This document shows, one piece after another, positions 26,295 through 34,801 of a stretch of DNA of 39,607 nucleotides. Each line of letters opens with the position of its first letter. Within the stretch, counting starts at the first letter, position 1. The DNA is from Flavimaricola sp. GTDB lineage: Bacteria; Pseudomonadota; Alphaproteobacteria; Rhodobacterales; Rhodobacteraceae. A model generated the notes under the pieces. That model was given only the letters and a program-made list of their open reading frames with translations. It searched no databases and was not told where the DNA came from. The DNA lies in contig JAHDDU010000023.1 of the NCBI GenBank assembly GCA_020629175.1, positions 1 through 39,607 on the forward strand, in the 5' to 3' direction. A program made the position numbers and the translations under genes.

Positions 26295-26993
26295 ATGTTC
26301 AAGACCCTTTCCACCCTGATCGCAGGGGCCAACGCGCGGACAGAAGACCGCGTACGCGACGCCTTCGCCATCGAATTGATCGACCAGAAGATCCGTGAAG
26401 CCGACACCTCGCTCAAAGCCGCCAAAGGTACGCTCGCCACTTTGATCCAGCGTCAACGCAGCGAAGAGCGGATGAAAGCCAACCTCGACACCCGGATTGA
26501 CGATCTGACGCGCCGCGCACAGGCAGCATTGTCATCTGGCCAAGACAGCATCGCCGCAGAGGCCGCCCAGCACATCGCCACCATGGAAAATGAGCGGACG
26601 ATCCGTGAAGAGACCCTAGCACGGCTCGACGCCCGGGTGCTCCGGCTGCGCTCAACGATTGAGGCTGGCCATCGCCGCATCATTGATCTGCGCCAAGGGG
26701 CCATTCAGGCCCGGGCCGTTCGGCGCGAGCAGCAGATACAGGCCAACCTCAATACGACAATCGGTCGTCGGGCCAGCGGGGATGAGGCCGAAGAGCTAAT
26801 CAACCGCGTGCTTGGCCGCGATGATCCGTTTGAACAATCCGAAATCCTGCGTGACATCGATGCGGAGCTAAACGGCGACGCTTTGTCTGACCGCATGGCC
26901 GATATGGGCCTTGGCCCCACCACGCGGTCCACCGCCTCAACTGTGCTCGACCGTCTGAAATCCTCACAAACCGAAGGAAACACAAATGCTTAA
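26295..26993 (+). CDS. pspA: PspA/IM30-family membrane-remodelling protein
   Basis: 232 residues, almost wholly charged and helical, forming a long coiled coil as in PspA/Vipp1 (ESCRT-III-like). The N-terminus MFKTLSTLIAGANARTEDRV is the family's amphipathic helix and first helix, and DPFEQSEILRDIDAEL lies in the C-terminal part. PspA binds stressed inner membrane and preserves its integrity. I use the ATG at 26295 after AGAGGATGA; an earlier ATG at 26264 would lie in the operator. No PspF or PspB/C genes are here; control appears to be by the TetR. The stop overlaps the next ATG by 8 bases. Confidence 0.9.
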   Translation: MFKTLSTLIAGANARTEDRVRDAFAIELIDQKIREADTSLKAAKGTLATLIQRQRSEERMKANLDTRIDDLTRRAQAALSSGQDSIAAEAAQHIATMENERTIREETLARLDARVLRLRSTIEAGHRRIIDLRQGAIQARAVRREQQIQANLNTTIGRRASGDEAEELINRVLGRDDPFEQSEILRDIDAELNGDALSDRMADMGLGPTTRSTASTVLDRLKSSQTEGNTNA

Positions 26994-27270
26994 CACAACA
27001 CGTTCCGACAACGCCCTGATCATGCTTTTTAACGGGGCAGCCGTGCTCGTGGCCTACGGCATGCTGGCGCTGTCCCTCTACATGTCCCCCGACGTTCCCC
27101 TCAGCACCAAGGGCTATTGGGGCATCGGCATCCTGCTCCTCACATTGGCTCTCGTGAACTTCGTCAAGTATCGCTTTGATGACCGGCTTTCCGAGGACCG
27201 TATCCAACGGCTCGAAGAAGCGCGCAACGAACGTCTGCTTACCGAATATGTCTCTGACAAAGAGGCTTAA
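26986..27270 (+). CDS. YiaA/B-type two-helix inner membrane protein
   Basis: 94 residues, two hydrophobic helices (about 12-32 and 44-63) joined by a loop with LSTKGYWGIGILLL, then a charged helix EDRIQRLEEARNERLLTEY. The loop and helix 2 look like the yiaA/B two-helix domain, a family of unknown function. Its start lies inside the pspA end, so the two are translationally coupled, which suggests that it acts as a membrane partner or anchor of PspA. Confidence 0.75.
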   Translation: MLNTTRSDNALIMLFNGAAVLVAYGMLALSLYMSPDVPLSTKGYWGIGILLLTLALVNFVKYRFDDRLSEDRIQRLEEARNERLLTEYVSDKEA

Positions 27271-27277
27271 CGGCCTC

Positions 27278-27306
27278 AGCCCTGCCCGCGACACGCTGGC
27301 AGGGCT
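27278..27306 (+). other. Intercistronic hairpin
   Basis: A 9-bp perfect stem AGCCCTGCC / GGCAGGGCT (27278-27286 and 27298-27306) with an 11-base loop, between the two-helix gene and the acyltransferase gene. There is no T-tract. It may attenuate or stabilise the transcript. Confidence 0.4.
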
Positions 27307-27340
27307 TCCCAACGCCGAATTCTCTCGCCAAGGTAGCGAT

Positions 27341-28039
27341 ATGACTGACCAAAGCCCACTATACCGTCGCCTCGCTGCCCGCGCTTTTGGGTGGGGCATC
27401 CAAATGGCCGCCCACATCGTCACCGCCGTTCGCGCCGATTGGCATGGCTGCGAACCAATCGACAATCAGCGGGTCTATTTCGCCAACCACACATCCAACG
27501 CCGATCTGCCGATGATCTGGGCTGTGCTGCCCCCACAGATCCGCCGCAAGGTGCGCCCCGTTGCCGCCGCGGACTATTGGCTGAAAAATCCGCTCCGCGC
27601 GTTTATCGGGAAAGACGTGCTCAACGCCGTTCTGATCGACCGCCGCCCCGAAGCCCGCGCCGAAGGCGAGAACCCGATGCAAGATATTCTCGACGCCCTG
27701 TCCGAAGGTGCCTCGCTCATTATCTTTCCCGAAGGTCTGCGCAACATGACTGAGGAAAAACTGATGCCGCTCAAGGCCGGCATCTACAACATGGGTGCGG
27801 CTATGCCCGATCTTGAACTCGTCCCCGTCTGGATCGAAAACCTCAACAAGATCATGCCCAAGGGCGAGGTTGTGCCTGTGCCCCTCATCTGTACCGTCAC
27901 CTTCGGTGCGCCCATGTACGTGGGTGAGGGTGAAGACAAAGATACGTTCCTTGCCCGCGCGACCCAAGCCCTCCTCGAAACTGACCCCGATTATCGCAGG
28001 CCTTCCCGGTCGCTGCCGCGCGAAGGGGCCACAGCATGA
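27341..28039 (+). CDS. PlsC-type lysophospholipid acyltransferase
   Basis: 232 residues. Motif I NHTSNAD (His50 to Asp55, HxxxxD) and motif III FPEGLRN are present. Enzymes of this fold acylate lysophosphatidic acid to phosphatidic acid, the substrate of CdsA. I use the ATG at 27341; the frame is open back to 27176 but that overlaps the preceding gene. An N-terminal hydrophobic helix (about 14-30) suits membrane association. The stop overlaps the next ATG (ATGA). It is smaller and more divergent than a housekeeping PlsC, which is probably elsewhere. Confidence 0.88.
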   Translation: MTDQSPLYRRLAARAFGWGIQMAAHIVTAVRADWHGCEPIDNQRVYFANHTSNADLPMIWAVLPPQIRRKVRPVAAADYWLKNPLRAFIGKDVLNAVLIDRRPEARAEGENPMQDILDALSEGASLIIFPEGLRNMTEEKLMPLKAGIYNMGAAMPDLELVPVWIENLNKIMPKGEVVPVPLICTVTFGAPMYVGEGEDKDTFLARATQALLETDPDYRRPSRSLPREGATA

Positions 28040-28974
28040 TCTCAGACCTGATCTACCTGCTCACCGGCACCTTCATTTTTCTGGGCGTCGCAACAGGCAT
28101 TGGGCAGGCCATCGCCTGGCGCTTTGACCCCAACGACACCAACCCCACGGTCCAAAACCTGAACGCCCGCATAAACGCATGGTGGATGATGGTCATCGTC
28201 CTCGGCGCGGCGTTCCTGATCGGCCAAGGGGCCGTGATCTTCCTCTTTGCCTTTCTGTCCTTCTCGGCCCTGCGCGAGTTTATGACGCTGACCACCAAGA
28301 ACCGGGTCGATCATTGGTCACTCTTGCTCGCCTTCTTCGTCGCCCTTCCTGGCCAGTATTACCTTATCTGGATCAACTGGTACGGCCTCTATTCGATCTT
28401 TATCCCTGTCTACGTGTTCCTGCTTCTGCCGATTTTTACCGTCTTGAAGGGCGAGGAAAAAGACTTCCTCATCCGCATATCCGAGACGCAATACGCCCTG
28501 ATGATCTGCGTCTTCTGTGCCAGCCATGTGCCTGCGCTCCTGACGCTCGATATTCCGGGGTTCGAAGGGCGCAACATCCTGATGATCGCCTGGCTCGTCA
28601 TCGTCGTCCAAATCTCGGACGTGCTGCAATACGTCTGGGGCAAGCTCTTGGGCAAGCACAAGATCGCACCCCGCATCAGCCCGTCCAAAACATGGGAAGG
28701 GTTTATTGGCGGCGTCCTCTCCGCCACGCTGATCGGCACGGCGCTGTTCTGGATCACCCCGTTCAGCCCAATCTACGCTTTCCTAATGGCTCTGGCCTGC
28801 ACGCTCATGGGTTTTTTCGGCGGCCTCGTGATGTCGGCCATCAAGCGGGATCGGGGGATCAAGGACTGGGGCCACCTGATCTCGGGCCATGGTGGGTTTA
28901 TCGACAGGCTTGATAGCGTCGTTTTTGCCGCGCCGATTTTCTTCCACCTGACACGCTATGCGTGGGCGGCTTGA
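28036..28974 (+). CDS. CdsA-type phosphatidate cytidylyltransferase
   Basis: 312 residues, about 8 membrane helices. CdsA makes CDP-diacylglycerol from phosphatidic acid and CTP. The family signature is clear: RISPSKTWEGFIGG and near the C-terminus SAIKRDRGIKDWGHL followed by SGHGGFIDRLDS. E. coli YnbB belongs to this CdsA-like group and, as here, is encoded near a CDP-alcohol phosphatidyltransferase (YnbA). It is coupled to the acyltransferase upstream (ATGA) and overlaps the next frame by 17 bases. Confidence 0.9.
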   Translation: MISDLIYLLTGTFIFLGVATGIGQAIAWRFDPNDTNPTVQNLNARINAWWMMVIVLGAAFLIGQGAVIFLFAFLSFSALREFMTLTTKNRVDHWSLLLAFFVALPGQYYLIWINWYGLYSIFIPVYVFLLLPIFTVLKGEEKDFLIRISETQYALMICVFCASHVPALLTLDIPGFEGRNILMIAWLVIVVQISDVLQYVWGKLLGKHKIAPRISPSKTWEGFIGGVLSATLIGTALFWITPFSPIYAFLMALACTLMGFFGGLVMSAIKRDRGIKDWGHLISGHGGFIDRLDSVVFAAPIFFHLTRYAWAA

Positions 28975-29353
28975 CGTGGACGTGCTCTGGGCCGTCGCAC
29001 GCCACCGGCTGACGCACATCGCCTTTGCGTTTTGTGTGCTGGGAGGCTGGGCCGTCTGGGCCAATCGGGCACACCCAATGCCTGCCCCTCTGATCGCAGG
29101 GCTGGTGCAAGGCCTGATCTCGGCCACGATCACCATCGCTCTGCAGCGCTTGATCACAGCCACCTACGGCGCGACGCATAGCCCGCTGGCGACCATCGGC
29201 GCTGCGGCCTGTTTCTCTCTGGTGACGATCTCTGGCATCCACTGGCTCTCAGGCACGCCAGAAATACTGGCGACCATCATCCTGCCATGGCTCGTCGGGG
29301 TGTCCTACATCATCCTCTTCACGTTGGGCTTGCACAAAGGAGCGCGCGCATGA
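28958..29353 (+). CDS. Unknown four-helix membrane protein
   Basis: 131 residues, mostly hydrophobic, with about four predicted membrane helices and a short basic N-terminus. It overlaps the end of the cytidylyltransferase gene by 17 bases and its TGA overlaps the next ATG by four, so it is an integral operon member. The ATG at 28958 is my choice; a GTG at 28976 after GGGCGGCTTGAC is an alternative. I do not recognise a family. Its place between the two membrane lipid enzymes suggests a scaffold or subunit. Confidence 0.75.
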   Translation: MRGRLDVDVLWAVARHRLTHIAFAFCVLGGWAVWANRAHPMPAPLIAGLVQGLISATITIALQRLITATYGATHSPLATIGAAACFSLVTISGIHWLSGTPEILATIILPWLVGVSYIILFTLGLHKGARA

Positions 29354-29997
29354 CCCGCCGCCCGATCAAAACCCGCGGTGCCGCCTGGGTGCAGGGATTG
29401 GCCCGCAGCCTTGATGCCTCTGGTATCACCCCCAACCAGATCAGCATTGCCTCTATGCTCTTCGCGGCACTGGCGTGGCTCGCCTTTAGTGCGACAACCC
29501 ATGAAAATCTCAGCGGCCTGCCGCACAATGCGCTGTGGTTCATCACTGCCGCGATCTGCATCCAGTTACGTCTTCTCTGCAATTTACTCGACGGCATCGT
29601 GGCCGTCGAAGGCGGCAAATCCGCCCCTGACGGCCCCTTTTGGAACGAAGCCCCCGACAGGCTCGCCGATCTGCTGATCCTCACGGGCCTCGGCTATGCG
29701 GCAGGCAGCACCCTCATGGGGATGACCGCCACTGCCTGCGCCATCGGCACCGCCTACATCCGCGAGCTTGGCCGCGCCGAAGGGATGCCCGCCGATTTCT
29801 CTGGCCCTTTCGCCAAACCACAACGCATGGCCGCCGCAACCCTCGCCGCCGTACTCGCCGCCGTCGCGAGCCTACTGGCACCTGACTACGTCGCCACGCT
29901 TCTTTTTGCGGCGATCACACTCATCACCATCGGCACGGCGGCGACGGCAATTCTGCGCTGCCGCCGCCTGATCACTTGGCTGAACGCTAAAGCGTGA
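29350..29997 (+). CDS. YnbA-like CDP-alcohol phosphatidyltransferase
   Basis: 215 residues, six membrane helices. The CDP-alcohol motif D-x2-D-G-x2-A-R-x8-G-x3-D-x3-D is present in altered form at 78-103: Asn78, Asp81, Gly82, Ala85, Val86, Gly95, Asn99, Asp103. So the first and third acidic residues are Asn and the Arg is Val. As I recall it, E. coli YnbA has the same Asn-for-Asp pattern but keeps the Arg, so this may be a subfamily trait. The enzyme would transfer a phosphatidyl group from CDP-diacylglycerol (supplied by the CdsA-like protein) to an unknown alcohol. It overlaps the convergent oxidoreductase gene by 11 bases. Confidence 0.85.
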   Translation: MTRRPIKTRGAAWVQGLARSLDASGITPNQISIASMLFAALAWLAFSATTHENLSGLPHNALWFITAAICIQLRLLCNLLDGIVAVEGGKSAPDGPFWNEAPDRLADLLILTGLGYAAGSTLMGMTATACAIGTAYIRELGRAEGMPADFSGPFAKPQRMAAATLAAVLAAVASLLAPDYVATLLFAAITLITIGTAATAILRCRRLITWLNAKA

Positions 29998-31120
29998 CCC
30001 AGGCCGCGTTGCGCGCGCTGGACCGCACGCAGGCGTCGATAAACTTCATCCCCGCCAGACCGTCTTGCACAGTCGGCAACAGATGCTCCGGTTTGCGTCC
30101 CTCAGACGCGGCCTCAATCAAATCTGCAGCTTCGTTATAAATATTAGCAAAGCCCTCTAGGTACCCTTCGGGATGCCCGGGCGGAATTCGGCTGGCTTCA
30201 AGATTGCTGGAGGTAGCCCCCGCCCCACCACGCGTGAGCAGTTGCTTGGGCTGACCATAGGGCGTGAACCAAAGATAGTTCGGATCAGCCTGCGTCCATT
30301 CCAGCCCGCCATCCTCACCGTAGACCCGTAGCTTAAGCCCGTTTTCATTGCCCGGCGCCACTTGGCTGGACCACAACATGCCCTTGGCTCCACCTGCATA
30401 ACGCAGCATGACGTTGACGTTGTCATCCAACCGGCGCCCATCGACAAAACTGTCCAGATCGGCGGCAAGGCTTTCAAGCTCGAGGCCCGTTACAAAGCCC
30501 GCCAGATTAAACGCATGGGTGCCAATGTCTCCCACACATCCCCCTGCGCCAGACCGCGCCGGATCCGTCCGCCACTCCGCCTGTTTGACCCCCTCACCTT
30601 CCAGCGGCTTGGTCAACCAGTCCTGCGGATACTCGGCTTGGACAACCCGCACGCGGCCAATCGCCCCCTCGGCAATCATCTGGCGCGCCTGACGCACCAT
30701 CGGATAGCCCGTGTAATTATGCGTCAGCACAAACAAAGCATCCGATTTCTCCGCGGCAGCCACCAGCTTCTTGGCATCCGCCATGGTCGAGGTCAGCGGC
30801 TTGTCGCAAATCACATGAATGCCGCGCTTGAGGAACTCCCGCGCTGCAGGAAAATGCACGTGGTTCGGTGTCACAATAGCCACCGCCTGAATGCCATCCT
30901 TCAACCGCGCCTCACGCTTGGCCATCTCTGCAAAGTCGCCGTAGCACCGATCTGACGCGAGCCCTAAAGCCGCGCCCGAGGCCTTCGACTTTTCCGCGGT
31001 CGATGACAACGCCCCGGCGACGAGCTCATACCGCCCATCAATCCGCGCCGCGATCCGATGCACACCACCAATGAACGCATCATTGCCGCCGCCCACCATG
31101 CCAAGCCTAATCCGCGCCAT
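29987..31120 (-). CDS. Gfo/Idh/MocA-family oxidoreductase
   Basis: 377 residues. Rossmann motif GMVGGGNDAFIG at the N-terminus, then VTPNHVHFPAA and CDKPLTSTMADA (catalytic Lys) and a C-terminal substrate domain with GDIGTHAFNLAGF. The family oxidises or reduces sugars and inositols with NAD(P). The ATG at 31120 follows GAGGAG by nine bases. Downstream of the TIM-barrel isomerase gene in one unit; the pair resembles inositol or sugar catabolic pairs (IolE/IolG-like). Confidence 0.93.
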   Translation of the reverse strand: MARIRLGMVGGGNDAFIGGVHRIAARIDGRYELVAGALSSTAEKSKASGAALGLASDRCYGDFAEMAKREARLKDGIQAVAIVTPNHVHFPAAREFLKRGIHVICDKPLTSTMADAKKLVAAAEKSDALFVLTHNYTGYPMVRQARQMIAEGAIGRVRVVQAEYPQDWLTKPLEGEGVKQAEWRTDPARSGAGGCVGDIGTHAFNLAGFVTGLELESLAADLDSFVDGRRLDDNVNVMLRYAGGAKGMLWSSQVAPGNENGLKLRVYGEDGGLEWTQADPNYLWFTPYGQPKQLLTRGGAGATSSNLEASRIPPGHPEGYLEGFANIYNEAADLIEAASEGRKPEHLLPTVQDGLAGMKFIDACVRSSARNAAWVTL

Positions 31121-31132
31121 GCCACCACTCCT

Positions 31133-31195
31133 CACTTCTTCTGGCCAAAATAATCCTGCGGGGGTCCGGGGGTGCAAAACCCCCGGGGGTCACAG
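31133..31195 (-). repeat. GC-rich intergenic element common in Rhodobacteraceae
   Basis: Between the isomerase stop and the oxidoreductase start the minus strand reads GGGGGTTTTGCACCCCCGGA and continues to a CAGGATTATTTTGGCCAGAAGAAG-like end. Complementary C and G runs can fold into a hairpin. I remember near-identical stretches at many intergenic sites in Rhodobacteraceae genomes, placed just before the next ribosome-binding site. Only one copy is in this window, so repetition is from memory. Confidence 0.5.
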
Positions 31196-32242
31196 CCCAA
31201 GCATCTGCTTGTTCATCGCCTCATCCGCGCCACCATCGGCAAAATCATCAAATGCTCGTTCGGTGACCCGAATGATGTGATCTTTCACAAACTGCGCACC
31301 CTCCCGAGCCCCATCCTCAGGATGCTTGAGCGCGCATTCCCATTCAACCACAGCCCAGCCAGCAAAGTCATTGGCCGCCATTTTGGCAAAGATCGCTGCA
31401 AAATCCACCTGCCCGTCCCCAAGCGACCGGAAACGCCCGGCGCGATCAACCCAGGACTGGAAGCCGCCGTAAACGCCCTGACGACCCGTCGGATTGAACT
31501 CCGCATCCTTCACATGAAACATCCGGATCCGATCTTTGTAGATGTCGATGTGGTCGAGGTAATCGAGGCACTGCAACACGTAATGCGACGGATCATAGAG
31601 CATATTGGCTCGCGCATGGTTGCCCACACGCTCCAAAAACATCTCATAGGTCACCCCATCGTGCAGGTCTTCGCCTGGATGGATCTCATAGCACAGATCC
31701 ACCCCGCATTCCTCGGCATGATCAAGAATCGGGCGCCACCGTTTGGCCAGCTCGTCAAAGGCCTGCTCCACCAACCCAGCCGGACGCTGCGGCCACGGGT
31801 AGACATAAGGCCAGGCCAACGCACCAGAGAACGTCGCCTGCTCGGTTAACCCAAGGTTCTTGGAGGCCGACAGCGCCTTTTTCACCTGATCCACCGCCCA
31901 TGACTGGCGCGCCGCAGGATCACCCCGCACGGCCTCTGCAGCGAACCCGTCAAAGGCCAGATCATAGGCGGGGTGCACAGCCACCAATTGCCCTTGCAGA
32001 TGCGTCGACAGCTCTGTGATCTCAACGCCATTGGCTTTCGCCTGCCCCGCCCATTCATCACAATAGGTCTTGGAGGTCGCAGCCGTCTCAAGGTCGAACA
32101 ACCGCGCATCCCAACTGGGCACCTGAACCCCCTTATAGCCACAGTCGGCCGCCCATTTGGTGATCCCGTCCCACGTGTTGAACGGAGTTTCATCCCCCGC
32201 AAATTGCGCCAGAAACAACGCAGGACCTTTGATCGTTTTCAT
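31190..32242 (-). CDS. TIM-barrel sugar phosphate isomerase/epimerase family protein
   Basis: 350 residues of the AP-endonuclease/xylose-isomerase-like (AP_endonuc_2) barrel. Metal-ligand blocks are visible: CYEIHPGEDLHDG (Glu), YDPSHYVLQCLD (Asp, His), MFHVKDAEF (His, Asp) and VVEWECALKHPEDG (Glu). Members isomerise or epimerise keto sugars or act on inositol derivatives. I use the ATG at 32242 after AGGGAGAG. It begins a unit with the oxidoreductase, and a LacI-type operator lies 38 bases upstream. Confidence 0.9.
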   Translation of the reverse strand: MKTIKGPALFLAQFAGDETPFNTWDGITKWAADCGYKGVQVPSWDARLFDLETAATSKTYCDEWAGQAKANGVEITELSTHLQGQLVAVHPAYDLAFDGFAAEAVRGDPAARQSWAVDQVKKALSASKNLGLTEQATFSGALAWPYVYPWPQRPAGLVEQAFDELAKRWRPILDHAEECGVDLCYEIHPGEDLHDGVTYEMFLERVGNHARANMLYDPSHYVLQCLDYLDHIDIYKDRIRMFHVKDAEFNPTGRQGVYGGFQSWVDRAGRFRSLGDGQVDFAAIFAKMAANDFAGWAVVEWECALKHPEDGAREGAQFVKDHIIRVTERAFDDFADGGADEAMNKQMLGL

Positions 32243-32279
32243 TCGACTCTCCCTAGCCAACATTCACTCAGGTGATTTA

Positions 32280-32293
32280 CGTAAACGATTACA
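32280..32293. promoter_or_regulatory. LacI-type operator upstream of the isomerase gene
   Basis: On the minus strand TGTAATCGTTTACG, an imperfect palindrome centred on CG (5 of 7 pairs), matches the general LacI/GalR operator form. It lies within an A+T-rich stretch 38 bases upstream of the isomerase ATG. The LacI regulator encoded 2.5 kb away is the natural candidate. Confidence 0.6.
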
Positions 32294-32412
32294 TAAATTC
32301 CCGCAGGCCGCAACGCGCCAATTAAAATTCATGAAAATTGATCGGTCCTGCCCGACATTGAGCGTTCAGAGTCTGACCGTCGCCCGCGCAAGTTTTTCGG
32401 CCAAAAGCAAAA

Positions 32413-32443
32413 GGCCCCGTTCCGACAAAACCGGAGCGAGGCC
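32413..32443 (-). terminator. Rho-independent terminator after xylA
   Basis: On the minus strand a 12-position stem (32443-32432 with 32424-32413; one mismatch, one G-U) with a 7-base loop is followed by TTTTGCTTTTGG. It starts 20 bases after the xylA stop and separates lacI-xylA from the isomerase unit. Confidence 0.85.
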
Positions 32444-32462
32444 CAATCTCGAATGAAGAGCG

Positions 32463-33776
32463 TCAGACGAAGCGGTTGACGATATTCTCCAGCTTTTCCT
32501 GCTGACCAGAGACGGGCTGTGGGTTCACGTTCCGCGCCTCTGCATCCGCGGCTATACCCTCAAGAGTGGCGTCCGGGGCGAGCATGGCTTGGGCGCTGTC
32601 GCTCTCCCAACCCGCATACCGGCTCCGGCGCGGACCCTCGAGCGCATCCGCCTCGATCATCGCATGTGCGGACGCAAGACCACGAGCACAGATGTCCATG
32701 CCGCCGACATGTGCAGCAATCAGGTCTTCGGCATCCAATGACTGCCGGCGCAACTTGGCGTCAAAGTTTGTGCCACCGGTTTTGAACCCACCAGCCATCA
32801 GCACTTCGTAGTAGGCCAAGGCAGCTTCCGATGGAGAGTTCGGGAATTGATCGGTGTCCCAGCCTGACTGGTAATCGTTGCGGTTCATATCGATGGACCC
32901 AAAGATGCCCAAGGTTCGGGCCATGGCCAACTCATGCTCAAACGAGTGACCCGCGAGAATGGCATGGCCTTGCTCGATATTCATCTTCACCTCATCCTCA
33001 AGGCCGAACTTCTTGAGAAAGCCGTACACCGTCGCCACATCAAAATCATACTGGTGCTTGGTGGGTTCCTGTGGCTTCGGTTCAATCAGGATGGCCCCCT
33101 TGAAGCCAATCTTATGCTTGTACTCGACGACCATGCTCAGGAATCGTCCCATCTGCTCAAGCTCGCGCTCAAGGTTGGTGTTGAGCAGCGTCTCATAGCC
33201 TTCGCGCCCACCCCATAGGACATAGTTCTCACCACCTAGTCTGTGGGTCACATCCATGCAGGCTTTGACTGTCGACGCACAGTAGGCAAAGACGTCAGGA
33301 TCGGGGTTGGTGCTCGCCCCGCTCATGTAACGCCGGTTTGAGAACATGTTGGCCGTTCCCCACAAAAGCTTGGGACCGCCTGCGGCCATCTTCGCTTCAA
33401 AGTAGTCCGCCATCTCGTTCAGACGGCTATGGCTCTCGGCCAGACTATCACCTTCCGGACGCACATCATGATCGTGAAAACAGAAGTAAGGGACGCCGAG
33501 GATGCGGAACATGTCAAAGGCGGCATCTGCTTTTTGCTTGGCCAGTTCCATCGTGTCTGCCGGGAACCATGGCCGCTCAAAAGTTTGGCCACCGAAGGGA
33601 TCGTTCCCTTCCCAGACAAAGTTATGCCAGTAGCACACCGCAAACCGCAAATGCTCGGCCATGGTTTTGTCACCCAGTTTGGCCGTTGGATCATAGTGCC
33701 GAAACGCGAGCGGGTTGTCGCTCTCTGGTCCCTCAAACTTGACCGGTTCAATGCCATCAAAGTATCCGCTCATCAT
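32463..33776 (-). CDS. xylA: Xylose isomerase
   Basis: 437 residues. XylA converts D-xylose to D-xylulose. Active-site blocks are complete: [13 protein letters not shown] (catalytic His), [21 protein letters not shown] (Glu and Lys), [15 protein letters not shown] and [17 protein letters not shown] with metal ligands. Two ATGs in tandem (33776 and 33773) are possible; AGGGAGA favours either. The start overlaps the stop of the LacI gene (ATGATGA), so the two are coupled. No xylulokinase or xylose transporter gene is in the window. Confidence 0.97.
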   Translation of the reverse strand: MMSGYFDGIEPVKFEGPESDNPLAFRHYDPTAKLGDKTMAEHLRFAVCYWHNFVWEGNDPFGGQTFERPWFPADTMELAKQKADAAFDMFRILGVPYFCFHDHDVRPEGDSLAESHSRLNEMADYFEAKMAAGGPKLLWGTANMFSNRRYMSGASTNPDPDVFAYCASTVKACMDVTHRLGGENYVLWGGREGYETLLNTNLERELEQMGRFLSMVVEYKHKIGFKGAILIEPKPQEPTKHQYDFDVATVYGFLKKFGLEDEVKMNIEQGHAILAGHSFEHELAMARTLGIFGSIDMNRNDYQSGWDTDQFPNSPSEAALAYYEVLMAGGFKTGGTNFDAKLRRQSLDAEDLIAAHVGGMDICARGLASAHAMIEADALEGPRRSRYAGWESDSAQAMLAPDATLEGIAADAEARNVNPQPVSGQQEKLENIVNRFV

Positions 33777-34783
33777 ACGTTCTCCCTTACGAAAATGTTC
33801 ATGGTTATGTCGCCTGCTTCGGGTGGCAGCGCGCGCCGCGCACTCAGATCGCGGAGCAATCGCACCGCTTGCACCACTTCTGCAGCAGGGTTTTGGTCCA
33901 GCACGAGGTCGAGATACCCCATGCGCAACGCTGATCGGCAGGCCGGGGTGAGCTCGTGCACAATCGAAATCGGGCGCACCTCTGCATCCGTGACCGCGTC
34001 AATCAATCCGCGCGTGCCAGCGGCGCTGACATAGACACCGGCCAAGGGCCCTTGGGCCAATTCATGGCTCACAAGCGCACTTAGACGCGCGCTGTCATCG
34101 AAACTCTCGACCACGGGCAGCAGTGTCAGGTCAGGAAAACGATCCCGCAGAACCGCACGGAACCCCATCACCCGTTCGCTGTGGTCACGTGCGGCCAGAG
34201 AACCTGCCACAAGCAGAATGCGCCCATGGCTGCGGCCCACAAAGCGCCCCATAAATTCGGCCGCCGTTCGTCCTGCGCGCGCATTGTCCGGCCCGACGTA
34301 AACGTCTCGGCCTGATCGCGGCAGGTCGGCCACCAGTGTCACCACATGCATGCCCGCATCCCGCAGCCGCGCAACTTCGTCCTGAATTTCCGAAGCCTCG
34401 GTTGCCATCACTGCCACGCCGTCCGCGTCGCCCAGGCCGGCCAGCGCTGCAACCTGCGCAGCTACATCGAAAGGCGGCACAGTGACGAGATCGAGCACGA
34501 CCCGCTCGGCGGCAAGACGGGTTTGCTCTTTCAGAACCTCGCGTCGCAGAGATGCGGCGAACCCCGTATCCCCTGATGGCAAGATAAAGACGTATCGATA
34601 GCTGCGCCCGCGTGACAGCGCGGCGGCAGCTTCATCGCGGACGTAGCCTAGTCGGGCAATAGCAGCTTCCACCTTAAGCACCGATTTCGCGGCAACCCCA
34701 CCGCGATTGTTCAAGACACGGTCCACCGTCGCAAGGCTCACTTGCGCGGATCGGGCCACATCTTGGATCGTCGGCTTGTCCAT
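33773..34783 (-). CDS. LacI-family transcriptional regulator
   Basis: 336 residues. N-terminal helix-turn-helix [20 protein letters not shown] with hinge helix up to residue 58, then a periplasmic-binding-protein-like sugar domain (60-330). It is coupled to xylA, so it probably senses xylose or a related sugar and represses or activates xylA and the isomerase-dehydrogenase unit. Inverted AAAATGAT repeats lie just upstream (34802-34845). The regulator is unusual in being transcribed with, not divergent from, xylA. Confidence 0.92.
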   Translation of the reverse strand: MDKPTIQDVARSAQVSLATVDRVLNNRGGVAAKSVLKVEAAIARLGYVRDEAAAALSRGRSYRYVFILPSGDTGFAASLRREVLKEQTRLAAERVVLDLVTVPPFDVAAQVAALAGLGDADGVAVMATEASEIQDEVARLRDAGMHVVTLVADLPRSGRDVYVGPDNARAGRTAAEFMGRFVGRSHGRILLVAGSLAARDHSERVMGFRAVLRDRFPDLTLLPVVESFDDSARLSALVSHELAQGPLAGVYVSAAGTRGLIDAVTDAEVRPISIVHELTPACRSALRMGYLDLVLDQNPAAEVVQAVRLLRDLSARRALPPEAGDITMNIFVRENV

Positions 34784-34801
34784 AAGACTGCCCTAACGAC
34801 A

